Origin: an uncultured Bacteroidota bacterium
GTDB taxonomy: Bacteria; Bacteroidota; Bacteroidia; JABEUT01
DNA length: 44,392 bases
Assembly: GCA_903916255.1 (NCBI GenBank)
Contig: CAIWVW010000144.1
Location: 1 to 44,392 of the forward strand
Reading direction: 5' to 3'
Both the position numbers and the translations under genes were made by a program. The first letter of the stretch is position 1. The number at the start of each line of letters is the position of its first letter. The notes beneath the pieces are model-generated. The model made no database searches and had not been told where the DNA came from. It saw only the letters and a program-made list of their open reading frames with translations. Positions 6,470 through 14,758 of the stretch are shown piece after piece.

Positions 6470-8104
6470 CTACCTACAATACTTTTTAATATCAGGAATC
6501 GCATAATACTTATCCCCTAATTCACTGCCCTTTTTAAAATCCGAACATGCACCATCTTTATCTCCTGATTTAATTTTTTCTTCTCCACGAAATGTATAAT
6601 TAGATCCATCACTTGGGCTCAACTCAATGGCTTTTGTATAGTCTGCAATTGCGCCATTGTGATCATTAATTTCAGCTTTTGCAAGGCCACGACCAATATA
6701 GTATTGTTCGTGTTTGGGGTTTAATTCAATGGCCTTTGTATAATCAGCAATTGCCTCCGGGTACTTTTTTATGTGATATTCATCGTCAGCACGAGCGTCG
6801 TATGCATCTTCAAACTCTGGATTTAATGCAATAGCTTTAGTATAATCCTTTATAGCCTCTTCGCGCTCTTTATCATTATTTACTAAAATGCCAATACTGG
6901 CCTTTGCATCTCCACGATTGTAATAATAATTAGCATTAGTGGAATCTAACTCAATAGCCTTACTGAAATCTTTTATAGCACTGTGATAGTCTTGGTCCCC
7001 TGATTCTACTAATCCCCTATTGTAATATGGAATTGGATCAGCCGGGGCCAGTTCTATTGCTTTGGTATAGTCTTCTAACGCTCCTTTTCGGTTGTTTTGA
7101 TTTAGCTTAACATTACCACTATTTATATAGGCTTCATCGCCATTCAGGCTATTCTCTTCATGCACAACTTCACCGTTCTTAAATGTTGTTTCATGAATGA
7201 TACGTCCATTTTCGTTATACTCTTTCGCGATTCCATCGGGTTTATTGCTGACATAGGGGGTTAGCCATTCAATCTTACCATCCGGATAATGTTTTTTCAG
7301 CATTCCAATAATCTGGCCATTTGTATATGGGATTTCCTCCAGCAAAGTTCCATTTTCATCATAGTTTTTTGCCACGCCATTCATCATATTATAGCTATAG
7401 GGTGTTTCAAACTTTAGTTTTCCATCCTCGTAATATTCTTTCGATACACCAATGATTTGCCCCTTTGAAAAAGATGTTTCTATGTTTAAAACTCCACTTT
7501 CGAAATAATCTTTTTCTATTCCAATTTGTAGACCATTGTCAAAAGCAAATTCACTTCTTAACTTCCCGCTTTCGTAATAATCTCTTTCCACTCCATTCTT
7601 ATTATTGTCAATAAAAGTGACTTCTGTTTTTAGTACTCCATTTTCATAATACTCTTTTGCAGCCCCATTAATTTTACTGTTCTTATAGGATGTTTCAGCT
7701 CTTAGCTTCCCACTCCCATAGTATTCTTTTTCCACTCCATCTATTAGCCCATTACTATAAGGAACCTCCTTCAAAACCTTTCCTAAAAAGAAGCCTTTTG
7801 ATACGCCATTCAATTTCCCATCTGTATAATGTGCTTCTGCAACAATGTTTCCATTCATAGCATAAAGCCTTACAATGCCTGAGGGCTTATCATCCTTATA
7901 AATGGCAAGAACATAAAAATGAGCATTCTCAGTGGTTGTGGTCCTGTTGCTATCATCCATATATTCCACCCACTTCCCTTCTTTTAAGCCATGCTTTAAT
8001 TTGTTTTTCGCCTCTGCTTTATTCGTAAAACCGCTATCAGGGTATTCTTGTCCAAAAGCACCAAGCGTAATAAAAAGAAATACGATTCCAATCAGAAATT
8101 TCAT
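6470..8104 (-). CDS. Exported MORN-repeat and TPR protein
   Basis: A 544-residue predicted exported protein. A signal peptide (MKFLIGIVFLFITLGAFGQ) is followed by about ten MORN_2/YwqK-type repeats of 23 residues from about residue 69 to 310 (period Y..G...G..KEYYE.GKL..E). Six TPR units follow from about 325 to 540 (core DYTKAIELNP). YwqK-like MORN_2 proteins are sometimes labelled antitoxins, but nothing here supports a toxin-antitoxin pair. Both parts are binding scaffolds, so a periplasmic or surface protein-interaction role is plausible (inference). No T9SS C-terminal domain is seen. It is a monocistronic minus-strand gene, with TATATTTA just upstream (8110-8117) as a weak -7 candidate. 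Confidence 0.85.
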   Translation of the reverse strand: MKFLIGIVFLFITLGAFGQEYPDSGFTNKAEAKNKLKHGLKEGKWVEYMDDSNRTTTTENAHFYVLAIYKDDKPSGIVRLYAMNGNIVAEAHYTDGKLNGVSKGFFLGKVLKEVPYSNGLIDGVEKEYYGSGKLRAETSYKNSKINGAAKEYYENGVLKTEVTFIDNNKNGVERDYYESGKLRSEFAFDNGLQIGIEKDYFESGVLNIETSFSKGQIIGVSKEYYEDGKLKFETPYSYNMMNGVAKNYDENGTLLEEIPYTNGQIIGMLKKHYPDGKIEWLTPYVSNKPDGIAKEYNENGRIIHETTFKNGEVVHEENSLNGDEAYINSGNVKLNQNNRKGALEDYTKAIELAPADPIPYYNRGLVESGDQDYHSAIKDFSKAIELDSTNANYYYNRGDAKASIGILVNNDKEREEAIKDYTKAIALNPEFEDAYDARADDEYHIKKYPEAIADYTKAIELNPKHEQYYIGRGLAKAEINDHNGAIADYTKAIELSPSDGSNYTFRGEEKIKSGDKDGACSDFKKGSELGDKYYAIPDIKKYCR

Positions 8105-8224
8105 AGTGTAAATATAATTGTATTACCTCAAAGGTGTGAATTATGTAATTTTTTTCAAAAGCTATGTAAGGCTATTATAGCGTAAGAGTCTCAATTTAGC
8201 TTCCTCAAATAAACAACAAGTTAT

Positions 8225-8602
8225 ATGGAAACTAAAAGCAACATCACCTATCATTCAGCCCAGATAATTGGACGTGAAGATGAAACCGATCTTCCGGGAT
8301 ATCCATTATATCCTGCCGGAGAGGATATTTATAATAAGCTTGACGAAGAAACGGAAATAGATCCGGAGGATATTTCCCATATTAAATCGCCGAACGAAAA
8401 AGAGGAAGATGGAGAAGGAAATGAAAAGGATTTTCGGGGACAGATGTCTGGAAGTGATTTGGATGTACCCGGAAACGAAGCGGATGAACAAGAAGAAAAC
8501 GCCGGCAGTGAAGATGAGGAGAATAACTTCTACAGCCTGGGTGGGGACGACCACAATGATTTGGATGAGGACAACGATGGGGAACCAAGTGACAAATCTT
8601 AA
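8225..8602 (+). CDS. Highly acidic conserved hypothetical protein
   Basis: 125 residues, strongly acidic (Asp/Glu-rich throughout), with no signal peptide, membrane segment or enzymatic motif. The middle and C-terminal blocks FRGQMSGSDLDVPGNEADEQ and GSEDEENNFYSLGGDDHND look like a conserved pattern I recognise from other Bacteroidota hypothetical proteins, along with LPGYPLYPAGEDIYNK near the N-terminus. It is probably intrinsically disordered. The function is unknown. The gene is single, followed within 8 nt by a dispersed hairpin repeat that may terminate it. No clear TAnnTTTG box was found upstream. Codon use shows nothing odd beyond the acidic composition. Confidence 0.8.
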   Translation: METKSNITYHSAQIIGREDETDLPGYPLYPAGEDIYNKLDEETEIDPEDISHIKSPNEKEEDGEGNEKDFRGQMSGSDLDVPGNEADEQEENAGSEDEENNFYSLGGDDHNDLDEDNDGEPSDKS

Positions 8603-8609
8603 TTAACCT

Positions 8610-8689
8610 ATCGTCATTGCGAAGCAATCTTGCTCAATAGTTGTGTCCGAATTTTAAGAGATTGCTTCGCAAAGCCTCACAATGACGAT
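8610..8689. repeat. Dispersed CGTCATTGCGAAGCAATCT hairpin element, copy 1
   Basis: Left arm 8610-8630 (ATCGTCATTGCGAAGCAATC) pairs with right arm 8659-8689, with a few extra bases in the right arm. It lies in the convergent gap between the acidic protein and the SprT-like gene. Related copies are at 26815-26892 and 31591-31619, and a minimal form is at 24363-24378. Confidence 0.85.
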
Positions 8690-8693
8690 AACG

Positions 8694-9323
8694 CTATATG
8701 CTGCTCTCTAAGGGCTTCACTTGTGCGGTTCCATGAAAAAGATATTCATGCCTGGTATTTACACGGGAGCATAAATAACGGGTGCGTATTTTTTTAATTT
8801 TTAAATACGTATGTTCATCTTCCGCAATAAAATGGGCCTGAAGTGGGAGCTCATCTAAAAACACACGACCGTCATTGTTGGTATCATATTTGCGCATGGT
8901 TTTGAATAGCTTTTTATCACTGCAAACCGTGGCTGCCGGGTTTTCTATATAGCCTTTCAGTGCATGAATTACATCGGCAGGAAAAATTTCTTCGTTCAAA
9001 AACGGGTGCAGCAATAATCGGTATTCCTGCTTCCATTCTTTACCATGCGACTGTATATTATTTCCATATTTTTTCCATGCGCTTAAATGTGCAATTTCAT
9101 GAACCAGCGTATTCAAAAAAGCATATTTGTTCAGGTCGTGGTTAATGGTGATTTGATGGTTCAAGCCCTTTACAGGTGGACGATAATCCCCATATTTAGT
9201 AGCGCGTGCGCGCTTTATTTTCAGTTTAAAATCGTATGTGAAAATCCATTCGGCAATAACAGGCACGGCCTTTTCAGGAATATATTTACCAAGTATGGCT
9301 TTGTTTCTTTCTAACTGTTCCAT
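8694..9323 (-). CDS. SprT-like zinc metalloprotein
   Basis: A 209-residue protein with the SprT-like signature: HEIAH at residues 75-79 (zinc ligands His75 and His79, catalytic Glu76) and a third ligand His93 in SHGKEWK. The C-terminal third (about 160-205, with LCSRVNTRHEYLFHG) resembles the SprT zinc-ribbon region but has only one obvious Cys, so ribbon zinc binding looks degraded. SprT/Spartan-type proteins include DNA-protein-crosslink proteases; activity here is inferred only. It is a single gene. Its -7 box ends 4 nt before the ATG, predicting a leaderless mRNA. Confidence 0.85.
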   Translation of the reverse strand: MEQLERNKAILGKYIPEKAVPVIAEWIFTYDFKLKIKRARATKYGDYRPPVKGLNHQITINHDLNKYAFLNTLVHEIAHLSAWKKYGNNIQSHGKEWKQEYRLLLHPFLNEEIFPADVIHALKGYIENPAATVCSDKKLFKTMRKYDTNNDGRVFLDELPLQAHFIAEDEHTYLKIKKIRTRYLCSRVNTRHEYLFHGTAQVKPLESSI

Positions 9324-9327
9324 GCTG

Positions 9328-9335
9328 CAAAATTA
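9328..9335 (-). promoter_or_regulatory. -7 box (TAATTTTG) 4 nt from the SprT-like start
   Basis: An exact TAnnTTTG match on the minus strand, in TAATTTTGCAGCATGG. With a -7-centred box, transcription should begin at or 1 nt before the ATG. Confidence 0.5.
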
Positions 9336-9349
9336 CGCCATCAGCCAAT

Positions 9350-9366
9350 AGTCCGCGCGGCGGACT
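9350..9366. repeat. Short GC-rich palindrome
   Basis: AGTCCGC/GCGGACT with a 3-nt GCG loop, GC-rich against AT-rich surroundings. It is upstream of the SprT-like gene and downstream of recO. Confidence 0.55.
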
Positions 9367-9404
9367 GGTTAAAGATTTATGAAAAGTTATGAATAGATTT
9401 TCTT

Positions 9405-9485
9405 TTTGCCACTAAGACACAAAAGCACAAAAAAAATGCACACAAATTATTTGTGGGATTTAGTGCTTTAGTGTTTTTGTGGCAA
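9405..9485. repeat. Inverted word repeat (TTGCCACTAAGACAC word) after recO
   Basis: Left arm 9405-9430 (TTTGCCACTAAGACACAAAA) pairs imperfectly with right arm 9462-9485 (AGTGCTTTAGTGTTTTTGTG). It lies just past the recO stop, so it may act as a 3' hairpin for the porZ-recO transcript. A degraded similar stretch lies at about 31638-31685. Confidence 0.7.
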
Positions 9486-9497
9486 TTAAATGGCTGT

Positions 9498-10217
9498 TTA
9501 AAAGACCTCTTCCAGAACCAAATGTGATTTGAGCGGAGTCATACTGGCATGTATTTCAAAATATTTCAGGAGCCCATGCAAAATATTTTTACGTAGTGCC
9601 GTTTGTATCTCTGCTTCTGCAAATGATGAAATAGGCAATGATGATAACTTGCTGATGCATTCGCTTTCGTCGGGATAAAGGAAGGCAGTATGTAAGGGTG
9701 TTTTGGCAAGATATACGCCTTCTTCCAAATTAAGGTATGGGGTTTGTGGAGTAAAACTATTATGGGGTAAAAGGCCTAAATGATTAGAAAGATTCAACAT
9801 GAATACAATATGGAAATTGGCGCAATTTTCTTTCGTATCGTTCAATAAAATAATGGATTCGCGAATAAAATCATAAAGCGAATTATCTGAAGCGGTTTCT
9901 TTAATAGTATGGGAAAGAAGTTCTGCAATGAAAATAGCGAGGGCGCTTTTTTCAATGCGGGTGCTAATATTGGCAGGGAAAAAAGAAATCTGCATTTCTT
10001 TCAGAGAGGCTAATTGTTTTGTTTCCCGTTGGTCGATTACGGAATTAATAAGGGTAAGTGGCTGCAATCCCGATGAACGAATACCGGAAGTTTTGCTCCG
10101 CAATGAACTAATCCAGCAGGAAACCAATCCGGAATTGCGGGTGAATAGTTTTACAATCGCATTGTTATCCTTATGCGGAATTAATTGCAGAACAATAGCC
10201 TCATCCGAGTGAAACAT
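9498..10217 (-). CDS. recO: DNA repair protein RecO
   Basis: A mediator that loads RecA onto SSB-coated single-stranded DNA in the RecFOR pathway; cytoplasmic. The 239-residue length is normal for RecO. It has the N-terminal OB-fold (HSDEAIVLQLIPHKDNNAIV, LFTRNSGLVSCW) and the family segment SLKEMQISFFPANISTRIEK followed by the helical domain (FIAELLSHTIKE). The zinc-finger Cys cluster of some RecO proteins is not apparent, which is common in Bacteroidota. The start lies 6 nt downstream of the porZ stop on the same strand, so the two are probably co-transcribed. Confidence 0.92.
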   Translation of the reverse strand: MFHSDEAIVLQLIPHKDNNAIVKLFTRNSGLVSCWISSLRSKTSGIRSSGLQPLTLINSVIDQRETKQLASLKEMQISFFPANISTRIEKSALAIFIAELLSHTIKETASDNSLYDFIRESIILLNDTKENCANFHIVFMLNLSNHLGLLPHNSFTPQTPYLNLEEGVYLAKTPLHTAFLYPDESECISKLSSLPISSFAEAEIQTALRKNILHGLLKYFEIHASMTPLKSHLVLEEVF

Positions 10218-10223
10218 CGGGCA

Positions 10224-12602
10224 TTAGTTTTCGAGCAGTAATTTAGTTACTACCGATTGTGTTCCATCTGGACTGGTGCAGAAGACAAGATAAACACCTG
10301 TTTGCACCCTTGTACCGTTAAAGTTGGTTCCATACCAAATGGCTTGTCCGCCTAATGCAGTGGTATGGTAAACAATTTCTCCGTTTACAGTAGCAATCTT
10401 AATATCGGAATTGGCGACCAGATTTTTTATGGCAATAGGGCCGGTATAATTGTGTGGAACAGGGTCGGGGTATGCATATACATTACTGAATGCAGAGCCT
10501 CCTTCCGTAGCGGAACCCCTGTACGAAACTACGCCCGCATCGGTTCCAAAAAACACTTCTCCGGTTAACTGGTCGATGGTGATGCACAGAATATTGTTAG
10601 AAAGCAAAGGGCTGTTGGATGTAGTAAAGTTTAATAATTGCTGGGTTCCGTCTGCCGACATTAAAAATACTCCACCACCCAATGTGCCAATCCATTTTCG
10701 GTTGGCTCCGTCAACAGCAATGCATGTGCTAAATTGATTTTGCATCAGGTATTGAGTATACCCGGTTTGCTGCACATATACATTTTGTGCATCCCATCCT
10801 CCGGGTCCGTTAAATACATTATCAGGCGAATAAAATACTACTACTCTCGTATCGCTTCCGACCCAGATGGCGCCATTTTGGTCTTCGGTAAGGCAATAAA
10901 CATTCAGGCTTGGTAAATTTCCATTGCCCGCAGTGCTATTCATAAATACAGAATTGTATGGAGTAGGGGATGCGTAGGTCCCGTTATCCTGATATGCTAA
11001 AATACCATTTCCCGGAAAAATCATCCATTTAGCGCCACTTTTAGTAACCAACAATTTTGTTACATCGGCTGCCAGAGGTATATTAGGTATTTGGTTAAAA
11101 TAGAAAGTCTGCCAGGTATTGTTACTCTTCTTTACAGAAAGATAATTATAATCAACATTAGAATTGCTGGCCCAAAGATTACTATTGGTATCGAATCCGA
11201 CTCCGGCAACACGGACTGTGGTATCCGGCAGCACGTCGTAATAATTTGAAAGTGTGCTATTATAAAGGTTATATACATTGGTAATGGCATGGTTATTATA
11301 TTCAACTACCCCATCATTAAAACTACCGGCGCATACATGCAATGGATTGTTAGGGTCAATGGCAAGGGCGCACAAATCCAATAAAGTATCTTTCGGGCCA
11401 TTATCGAAAAGCCTGTACCAGCTATTATCAGAAAGTTCCGAAACCCCGATATTGCCCCTGTAAAAAGGAGCAACGCCGCCGGTTCCATATCCTCCCGGAG
11501 CAATATATAAATTGGAGCCACTGGCTTGTATATCGAATATATCGTTCGAGTAGGGGCCTGGCGGAACAAAACTTTGGCCGTTCAGGCTGCTCGGAGTGCA
11601 TTTAACAAGCCCGTAATTGCCATCGGCTATCCACATATTTACATTGTTGTCTATGAATGCGTCTCTTGAAATAACATTATTTGTAAAGCCATAGGTATAT
11701 ACTTTGTAAAAAGGATTGCCTGAAGCATCAAAAGAGGATATATTATAGGAGCCGGAATAGACCATGTAGGGGTTATTGTTAATAAATGAGTTTCCTAAAG
11801 AATTAACATTATCACCCGTATGAAATAAGGACCATACGCCTGAATTATAAACGTAAATAGTATCTTCATTATAGGGAAGGGGATTTAAATTAGTATAAAG
11901 ATGATACGCAAAACTTGCATACATTTTATTTCCGCAACTCACTATTCCATTATAAATTCCTGAAGGAAGCCGCTGGGTAACAAGGTACCAATTGGCATAA
12001 TCTTCGGGGTAAGGATTATTGGCAGCAATTTTATAAACTCCGGTTTCAGTGGCGGCAAAAATAGTATCGTTAAATTCCGTTACCGAATAAACGTTAAGTG
12101 CGCCTCCCAACGGGCCTATTTTATATAAATCAATGATAATACCTTGGTTCAAATCAACTACCATTATTCCTTGCCCGCACGACAGATATGCCGTATCATT
12201 CTGGAAGTAAATATTGTTTATGGTTTTAGTGCCAGGTGATAGATTGTTTTTAAGGTCAGGGATATTAATAACTTGATTAGGTGTAACCAAGTCGACATTT
12301 CCGTTAGAATATCCTATTACCAGCGTACTGGTTAGCGTATTATAGCGCGCAACAGTGCAGCCAATATCTGATAGGCCTGTAACTTTATTGTAGCGTGTAA
12401 TAGAATTGTCGGAAGTATTATATGAAAATACCCCGGAAGAGCAACAGCAATAAATAGTATTTCCACCCTGGCAAACGGTGAGCCCGCTTTGGTAAGACAG
12501 ATAATCTTTCCATGACCCCAAAGGCACATCGCTGCTTTGGCCGTTGCCGACGGATGCCGTGAATGAAAAAAGAACAGAAAAGAATGCGAGTTTGATATTC
12601 AT
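10224..12602 (-). CDS. porZ: T9SS component PorZ-like double beta-propeller protein
   Basis: 792 residues with a signal peptide (MNIKLAFFSVLFSF, cleavage near NGQ). The N-terminal region follows the PorZ pattern (PLGSWKDYLSY, NTIYCCCSSGVFSY, LVIGYSNGNVDLV, INNIYFQNDTAYLS). Repeated two-component-regulator-propeller-like blades follow (AIWVGSDTRVVVFY, RKWIGTLGGGVFL, GEVFFGTDAGVVSY). A C-terminal beta-sandwich (from about 705: VYAYPDPVPHNYTGP, TRVQTGVYLVFCTS) resembles the T9SS CTD. In Porphyromonas, PorZ is part of the cell-surface attachment complex and delivers anionic LPS to the sortase PorU; that role is inferred here. Adjacent to recO, 6 nt apart, an arrangement I associate with this gene in Bacteroidota. 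Alternative: a propeller cargo protein. Confidence 0.82.
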   Translation of the reverse strand: MNIKLAFFSVLFSFTASVGNGQSSDVPLGSWKDYLSYQSGLTVCQGGNTIYCCCSSGVFSYNTSDNSITRYNKVTGLSDIGCTVARYNTLTSTLVIGYSNGNVDLVTPNQVINIPDLKNNLSPGTKTINNIYFQNDTAYLSCGQGIMVVDLNQGIIIDLYKIGPLGGALNVYSVTEFNDTIFAATETGVYKIAANNPYPEDYANWYLVTQRLPSGIYNGIVSCGNKMYASFAYHLYTNLNPLPYNEDTIYVYNSGVWSLFHTGDNVNSLGNSFINNNPYMVYSGSYNISSFDASGNPFYKVYTYGFTNNVISRDAFIDNNVNMWIADGNYGLVKCTPSSLNGQSFVPPGPYSNDIFDIQASGSNLYIAPGGYGTGGVAPFYRGNIGVSELSDNSWYRLFDNGPKDTLLDLCALAIDPNNPLHVCAGSFNDGVVEYNNHAITNVYNLYNSTLSNYYDVLPDTTVRVAGVGFDTNSNLWASNSNVDYNYLSVKKSNNTWQTFYFNQIPNIPLAADVTKLLVTKSGAKWMIFPGNGILAYQDNGTYASPTPYNSVFMNSTAGNGNLPSLNVYCLTEDQNGAIWVGSDTRVVVFYSPDNVFNGPGGWDAQNVYVQQTGYTQYLMQNQFSTCIAVDGANRKWIGTLGGGVFLMSADGTQQLLNFTTSNSPLLSNNILCITIDQLTGEVFFGTDAGVVSYRGSATEGGSAFSNVYAYPDPVPHNYTGPIAIKNLVANSDIKIATVNGEIVYHTTALGGQAIWYGTNFNGTRVQTGVYLVFCTSPDGTQSVVTKLLLEN

Positions 12603-12612
12603 AATTGAAATG

Positions 12613-12620
12613 CAAAGATA
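12613..12620 (-). promoter_or_regulatory. -7 box (TATCTTTG) of porZ-recO
   Basis: An exact TAnnTTTG match on the minus strand, 10 nt before the porZ ATG. Confidence 0.55.
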
Positions 12621-12710
12621 GATAACTGATTGAACCCGTAATTATTGCTTTTGCGTAGTTTTGTAAATTATTTACACAGGTGATATACCGCTGATTATGT
12701 CAAGAATCCT

Positions 12711-12718
12711 TACCTTTA
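12711..12718 (+). promoter_or_regulatory. -7-like box (TACCTTTA) of the GlmU-like gene
   Basis: One mismatch to TAnnTTTG in the last base, 20 nt before the ATG at 12739. It is divergent from the porZ promoter, with about 90 nt between the boxes. Confidence 0.35.
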
Positions 12719-12738
12719 CATTCTGATAACTATAGAGA

Positions 12739-13917
12739 ATGAATTATATCCTCTTTGATGAGCCGCTTACCCGGTTGAACTTATTGCCGTTTACCTTTAC
12801 CCGCCCTGTTTCTAAAATAAGGATAGGGATAATGACAATAAATGAAAAATGGGAATTGGTTTCCGGACAAAAAACTTCTGTTGTAACCGAAGAATATCTT
12901 TCAAAAAAATATCCTTTTGTTTTCTCTAAAAAGGAAGATAATATTTGGATTAATGGCAGTGTATTGCCTACCGCATCGCTTTTTAAGGCTATAAAAGCCC
13001 TTAAAAAGCAGGAAGACCTGAAAAGCGGTGATACCCTTATAGCGGTGAATACCGGAAAAGAAAGGATAGAGGATTTTATTGGTAAAACAAAAAGCATTGA
13101 ATGGAAAGGTGTACCGGTTTTAAAAATAAATCATCTGTGGGACATATTTACGTTGAACGGAGCAGCGCTGGAAGAAGATTTTAAAATGCTTACCAAAGGT
13201 AAAAAGTCCGCAAAGATTTCAAAAACAAATACGCTTCTTGGAAAAAATATTTTTGTAGAAAAAGGCGCAAAGCTCGAATGTGCCATTTTAAACTCCACTA
13301 CAGGGCCGATATATATAGGTAAAGATGCTGAGGTAATGGAAGCGTCAGTAATAAGGGGGCCATTTGCTTTATGCGATGGGGCTACTGTTAAAGCAGGGGC
13401 CAAAATATATGGACCTACAACTGTCGGCCCTCACAGCAAAGTGGGGGGGGAGGTGAGCAACTCCGTAATTTTTGGATATTCCAACAAAGGGCACGATGGG
13501 TTTTTAGGTAATTCGGTGCTTGGCGAATGGTGCAATTTAGGTGCAGATACAAATACATCAAATCTTAAAAATAATTATTCCGAAGTAAGTATATATGACC
13601 ATTTTTCAGAAAAAATGGTTACAACGGGGCTGACTTTTTGCGGGCTGATGATGGGCGACCATTCTAAATGCAGCATTAATACTATGTTTAATACCGGAAC
13701 TGTGGTGGGTGTGTGCGCAAATATTTTTGGCGGAGATTTCCCGCCCAAGTTTGTACCATCCTTCAGTTGGGGCGGTTCAGGCGGATTTACTACCTATGAG
13801 TTAGATAAAGCTTTTGAAACTGCAACCCGTGTTTTTGAAAGAAGGCATAAGCAGTTTGATTCGGTGGAGAAATCTATTTTAGAAAAGGTCTTTTCTCAAA
13901 TCAGAAAGAAGGATTAG
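12739..13917 (+). CDS. GlmU-like sugar nucleotidyltransferase (bacteroidete-type, TIGR03991-like)
   Basis: A 392-residue protein of the GlmU-like family common in Bacteroidota, proposed to make UDP-GlcNAc or a related nucleotide sugar. The N-terminus MNYILFDEPLTRLNLLPFTF (with TRPVSKIRIG) is diagnostic. It replaces the classic LxAGxGTRM pyrophosphorylase loop, so the uridylyltransferase chemistry is uncertain. From about residue 165 a left-handed beta-helix of hexapeptide repeats (IYIGKDAEV, ASVIRGPFALCDGATV, AKIYGPTTVGPHSKVGG) forms the acyltransferase-like domain, with NLGADTNTSNLKNNY as in GlmU acetyltransferase sites. It is monocistronic and converges with DUF5522. Would act in the cytoplasm, feeding cell-envelope sugar synthesis. 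Confidence 0.87.
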   Translation: MNYILFDEPLTRLNLLPFTFTRPVSKIRIGIMTINEKWELVSGQKTSVVTEEYLSKKYPFVFSKKEDNIWINGSVLPTASLFKAIKALKKQEDLKSGDTLIAVNTGKERIEDFIGKTKSIEWKGVPVLKINHLWDIFTLNGAALEEDFKMLTKGKKSAKISKTNTLLGKNIFVEKGAKLECAILNSTTGPIYIGKDAEVMEASVIRGPFALCDGATVKAGAKIYGPTTVGPHSKVGGEVSNSVIFGYSNKGHDGFLGNSVLGEWCNLGADTNTSNLKNNYSEVSIYDHFSEKMVTTGLTFCGLMMGDHSKCSINTMFNTGTVVGVCANIFGGDFPPKFVPSFSWGGSGGFTTYELDKAFETATRVFERRHKQFDSVEKSILEKVFSQIRKKD

Positions 13918-13924
13918 TGTTCTA

Positions 13925-14122
13925 TTACCACCACCTTTTCCCCTTTTTCTTTTTATCATGGAAGCCATAGGGGCAATGTTTGCAACCGTTTTCACAACAA
14001 TAGCCTCTTTTTAAATGGAATTTTTCGGTAAAGACACGATAGCCTTCCGCGGTCAGGTAATATTCCCCATCCTGGAATAGTTCGGGTTCTTTTTTATCCG
14101 GATTTTTTTCTTCGGACGACAC
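13925..14122 (-). CDS. DUF5522 small cysteine-rich protein
   Basis: 65 residues. The C-terminal half contains GYCCENGCKHCPYGF, a Cys cluster (four Cys, plus an adjacent His) typical of DUF5522 and suggestive of metal binding. The N-terminal 20 residues are charged and probably disordered. The function is unknown. It starts at GTG 14122, 1 nt after the stop of the START-like gene at 14124, so the two appear translationally coupled and co-transcribed. The GTG start is accepted because no ATG precedes the conserved part. It ends 7 nt from the convergent GlmU-like gene. Confidence 0.85.
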   Translation of the reverse strand: MSSEEKNPDKKEPELFQDGEYYLTAEGYRVFTEKFHLKRGYCCENGCKHCPYGFHDKKKKGKRWW

Positions 14123-14123
14123 G

Positions 14124-14624
14124 TTACGAAGTAATGACTTTCTTAATGTTTACATTTTTATTTCGTAGGTCGAGGCCACCTTCCATAATGGATTTGAGGT
14201 TTGCCAAATAAAAAGTCCAGCCATTGTTGCAACCCAAATGTACCCGTACTTTCGAAATTTCATCAGTCGGGATTTTTTCCTGAACCAATTCCATAATAGT
14301 TCTGCCTTCCTGCAATTTGCAGGTAACTGTTACTTCACAATCTCCTGCAAAAGTGAATTTAAACATATCTTTTCCGTTCAGGTCAAGAATTTTGCCTTTT
14401 TCCTGTGTTTTGTCGTCATAACCATGCCAGCGCCATAAATACGTGTCGCCCGGTTGCACGGGTGCTGTTTCTTCCCTCAATTTGCCATCGGGGGTTGTGA
14501 AGAGCGCTTTCCGTAAGAACCAGCTTTCTAAATTAGATTGTGTGGCCCATGCATTATAAGCCGCAATTGGCGTAGCCCTGATATCTACTTTTAGTGAAAG
14601 TTTTGACCAATCGTAATGGCTCAT
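14124..14624 (-). CDS. START/SRPBCC-like domain protein (AHSA1 type)
   Basis: 166 residues with an SRPBCC/AHSA1-like fold pattern: VDIRATPIAAYNAWATQSNL then ESWFLRKALF near the N-terminus, GDTYLWRWHGYD in the middle, and LGCNNGWTFYLANLKSIMEG near the C-terminus. Such domains bind hydrophobic ligands or co-chaperone partners; nothing identifies the ligand here. The start is set at ATG 14624 (MSHYDWSKLSL). A frame extension to 14660 adds MNYICILVKKNK, which is unlike the family and would run into the promoter box at 14647-14654. It is upstream of and coupled to DUF5522, and divergent from the membrane-protein gene at 14759. Confidence 0.82.
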   Translation of the reverse strand: MSHYDWSKLSLKVDIRATPIAAYNAWATQSNLESWFLRKALFTTPDGKLREETAPVQPGDTYLWRWHGYDDKTQEKGKILDLNGKDMFKFTFAGDCEVTVTCKLQEGRTIMELVQEKIPTDEISKVRVHLGCNNGWTFYLANLKSIMEGGLDLRNKNVNIKKVITS

Positions 14625-14646
14625 TTTATTTTTTTTTACAAGTATA

Positions 14647-14654
14647 CAAATGTA
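14647..14654 (-). promoter_or_regulatory. -7 box (TACATTTG) of the START-like/DUF5522 unit
   Basis: An exact TAnnTTTG match on the minus strand, 22 nt before ATG 14624. It overlaps the alternative upstream start and so argues against it. Confidence 0.5.
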
Positions 14655-14758
14655 ATTCAATTTTGGACAGAGCGATTTTTAATTTTAATTCAGGCATAAT
14701 GAATTGTGAAATTATCAGTTATAAAGAATATATTTCCGGTTCAAAGTCAACTTTACAA

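Noticed and set aside
6470-8104. Toxin-antitoxin module from the YwqK-type MORN repeats
   Set aside because: The label is an annotation habit; the protein is exported, fused to TPRs, and no toxin gene is adjacent.
12332-12615. Short alternative frames at the porZ 5' end
   Set aside because: They overlap the signal peptide and first propeller blades of porZ in other frames and lack any domain pattern.
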